A stretch of DNA of 7,682 nucleotides from JAWXBR01 sp046595995 (GTDB lineage: Bacteria; Bacteroidota; Ignavibacteria; Kapaibacteriales; Kapaibacteriaceae). Made by a program: the position numbers and the translations under genes. The notes below the pieces were generated by a model. That model saw only the letters and a list, made by a program, of their open reading frames with translations. It was not told where the DNA came from and did no database searches. Positions within the stretch are counted from its first letter, which is position 1; each line of letters opens with the position of its first letter. Positions 6,902 through 7,682 of this stretch are shown one piece after another. Location of the stretch: positions 1 through 7,682 of the forward strand of contig JBKJNB010000009.1 in the NCBI GenBank assembly GCA_046595995.1, in the 5' to 3' direction.

Positions 6902-7682
6902 TCACCGTTCAACGTAGTCCAGTTCCTTGCCGTAGGTTTCTTTGAGAAAGAACCACCCGATAAACGCCAGCAGAAGTGTGATGCAGCCAACAACAATGGC
7001 ACTTGAGACACGCGGTGTGGTGTTAATATCGGTGTAATACCTTCTGAGAAATGCAAAGAGTGCGAGTGCCGGAAAGAGCGAGCCACGTACGAGATTCGGA
7101 ACCGTAGTTGCAACCGTTGCTCTGAGGTTCGTACCAAACTGCTCGGCTGCAGTTGTGACGAATACGGCCCAATAACCCACACCAAAGCCGAGGAGACTGC
7201 ACTGAAAGTACGTGAGCGCCGCTGACTTCATTGGCGTAAGCAAGTACCACGCAGAGGCGGCCACGGTTATTAGGAGAAACAACAGGATTGCCCGCCTGCG
7301 GCTGCGGAGTAGCTGACTCAGCAGACCGCTGAGTAGATCGCCAACAGCGAGTCCTACGTAGGCCCACATCACAGACTGTCCGTCGACAATAGTAGCTGTC
7401 GACCCAGACTCTGCCGTGAACCCCGCCGAAAACGTTACGAGGATGCCGATTACGTACCAGACGGGAAGGCCGATAGCAACGCAGCTCAGATAACGTCCGA
7501 TACGTTGCTTCGTCAAGAGCATTAACACATTGCCCTTGGTAACGGTTTTCTCTGCTGCTGCCTTAAACATACCCGACTCGAACACTTTAACGCGTGCCGC
7601 AAGCAGGGCAAGCCCCATTAGGCCCCCTAAAACAAACGCAGTCTGCCAATTAAACAACTCGTGCACCAGATACGCTGCTACT
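6902..7682 (-). CDS. MFS transporter, C-terminal half (5' end beyond window)
   Basis: The frame is open to the right edge. The 259 visible residues contain about seven hydrophobic helices, at about 10-30, 64-86, 103-125, 130-148, 155-177, 197-213 and 225-246. These match TM6-TM12 of a 12-helix major facilitator superfamily permease. Supporting motifs are the GDLLSGLLSQLLRSRRR stretch (114-130), resembling the MFS loop motif between TM8 and TM9, and AEQFGTNLRATVATTVPNLVRG (179-200), like the TM10-TM11 loop of sugar and organic-solute MFS members. The central loop after TM6 (31-62) contains a cytoplasmic basic stretch. Substrate cannot be told from this part. The GTG at 7666 is not a credible start because the frame continues upstream with VAAYL and the N-terminal six helices are missing. 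The stop lies 11 nt before guaA, which it probably precedes in the same transcript. Confidence 0.9.
   Translation of the reverse strand, partial: VAAYLVHELFNWQTAFVLGGLMGLALLAARVKVFESGMFKAAAEKTVTKGNVLMLLTKQRIGRYLSCVAIGLPVWYVIGILVTFSAGFTAESGSTATIVDGQSVMWAYVGLAVGDLLSGLLSQLLRSRRRAILLFLLITVAASAWYLLTPMKSAALTYFQCSLLGFGVGYWAVFVTTAAEQFGTNLRATVATTVPNLVRGSLFPALALFAFLRRYYTDINTTPRVSSAIVVGCITLLLAFIGWFFLKETYGKELDYVER

Larger units (their letters stand above)
1..7682 (-). other. Probable single polycistronic unit: MFS, guaA, 4-TM protein, DJ-1, metG, ftsL, ftsI
   Basis: All seven genes point the same way. Their junctions in transcription order are +11, +3, +3, -4, +30 and -20 nt. No junction shows a hairpin with a T-run, and none is long enough for a normal promoter outside coding sequence. 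Internal promoters inside the genes, for example within metG for the division genes, cannot be excluded by eye. The unit extends past both window edges. Confidence 0.65.

Noticed and set aside
6679..7367. Minus-strand frames at 6679-7185 and 7023-7367 crossing the MFS-guaA junction
   Set aside because: They are Arg/Ser-rich out-of-frame products overlapping two real genes. No coding signal of their own.
7664..7666. GTG as the real start of a short 254-residue membrane protein
   Set aside because: The frame continues without a stop to the window edge, and the protein matches only the second half of an MFS permease, so this is an internal valine.
1..7682. Search for tRNA or rRNA genes, CRISPR arrays, insertion sequences, integrase/att sites, riboswitches and terminators
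   Set aside because: Nothing found by eye. Protein genes fill nearly every base, no regularly spaced repeats or terminal inverted repeats are seen, and no hairpin plus T-run occurs at any junction.

Overview
The window is a single block of seven same-direction protein genes. All are read on the minus strand (right to left), with almost no non-coding DNA. In transcription order they are: the C-terminal half of a major facilitator superfamily (MFS) transporter (its 5' end lies off the right edge); guaA (GMP synthase); a small four-helix membrane protein of unknown function; a DJ-1/YajL-family protein; metG (methionyl-tRNA synthetase with the four-cysteine zinc module and a C-terminal tRNA-binding domain); an FtsL-type division protein; and ftsI, a class B penicillin-binding transpeptidase whose last codons run off the left edge.

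The junctions are very tight: 11 nt, 3 nt, 3 nt, a 4-nt ATGA overlap, 30 nt, and a 20-nt overlap. I see no terminator and no convincing promoter at any of them, so the seven genes probably form one operon or part of one. Most starts lack a clear Shine-Dalgarno (SD) sequence and probably depend on translational coupling. The exceptions are the small membrane protein and ftsI.

The organism is probably a bacterium of the Bacteroidota/Chlorobi-Ignavibacteria-Kapabacteria (FCB) assemblage. The reasons are the sparse SD use, the style of the MFS protein and of the small four-helix protein, and the HLGN-type MetRS carrying a C-terminal tRNA-binding domain. The base composition is mid-range, near 50% GC by eye. 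This is inference from protein character, not from a marker gene, and I hold it at moderate confidence.

Functionally the block joins purine nucleotide supply (guaA), charging of tRNA with methionine (metG), a stress or deglycase-type protein (DJ-1), and the start of a division and cell-wall cluster (ftsL-ftsI). The usual mraZ-rsmH pair upstream of ftsL is absent, and metG sits there instead. The genes themselves are ordinary core genes. I do not see an undescribed defence, mobile or RNA system. The most unusual local signal is a dense cluster of G-runs on the coding strand around the ftsI start codon. It includes a textbook four-run G-quadruplex motif just inside the gene and a G-rich SD just outside it.
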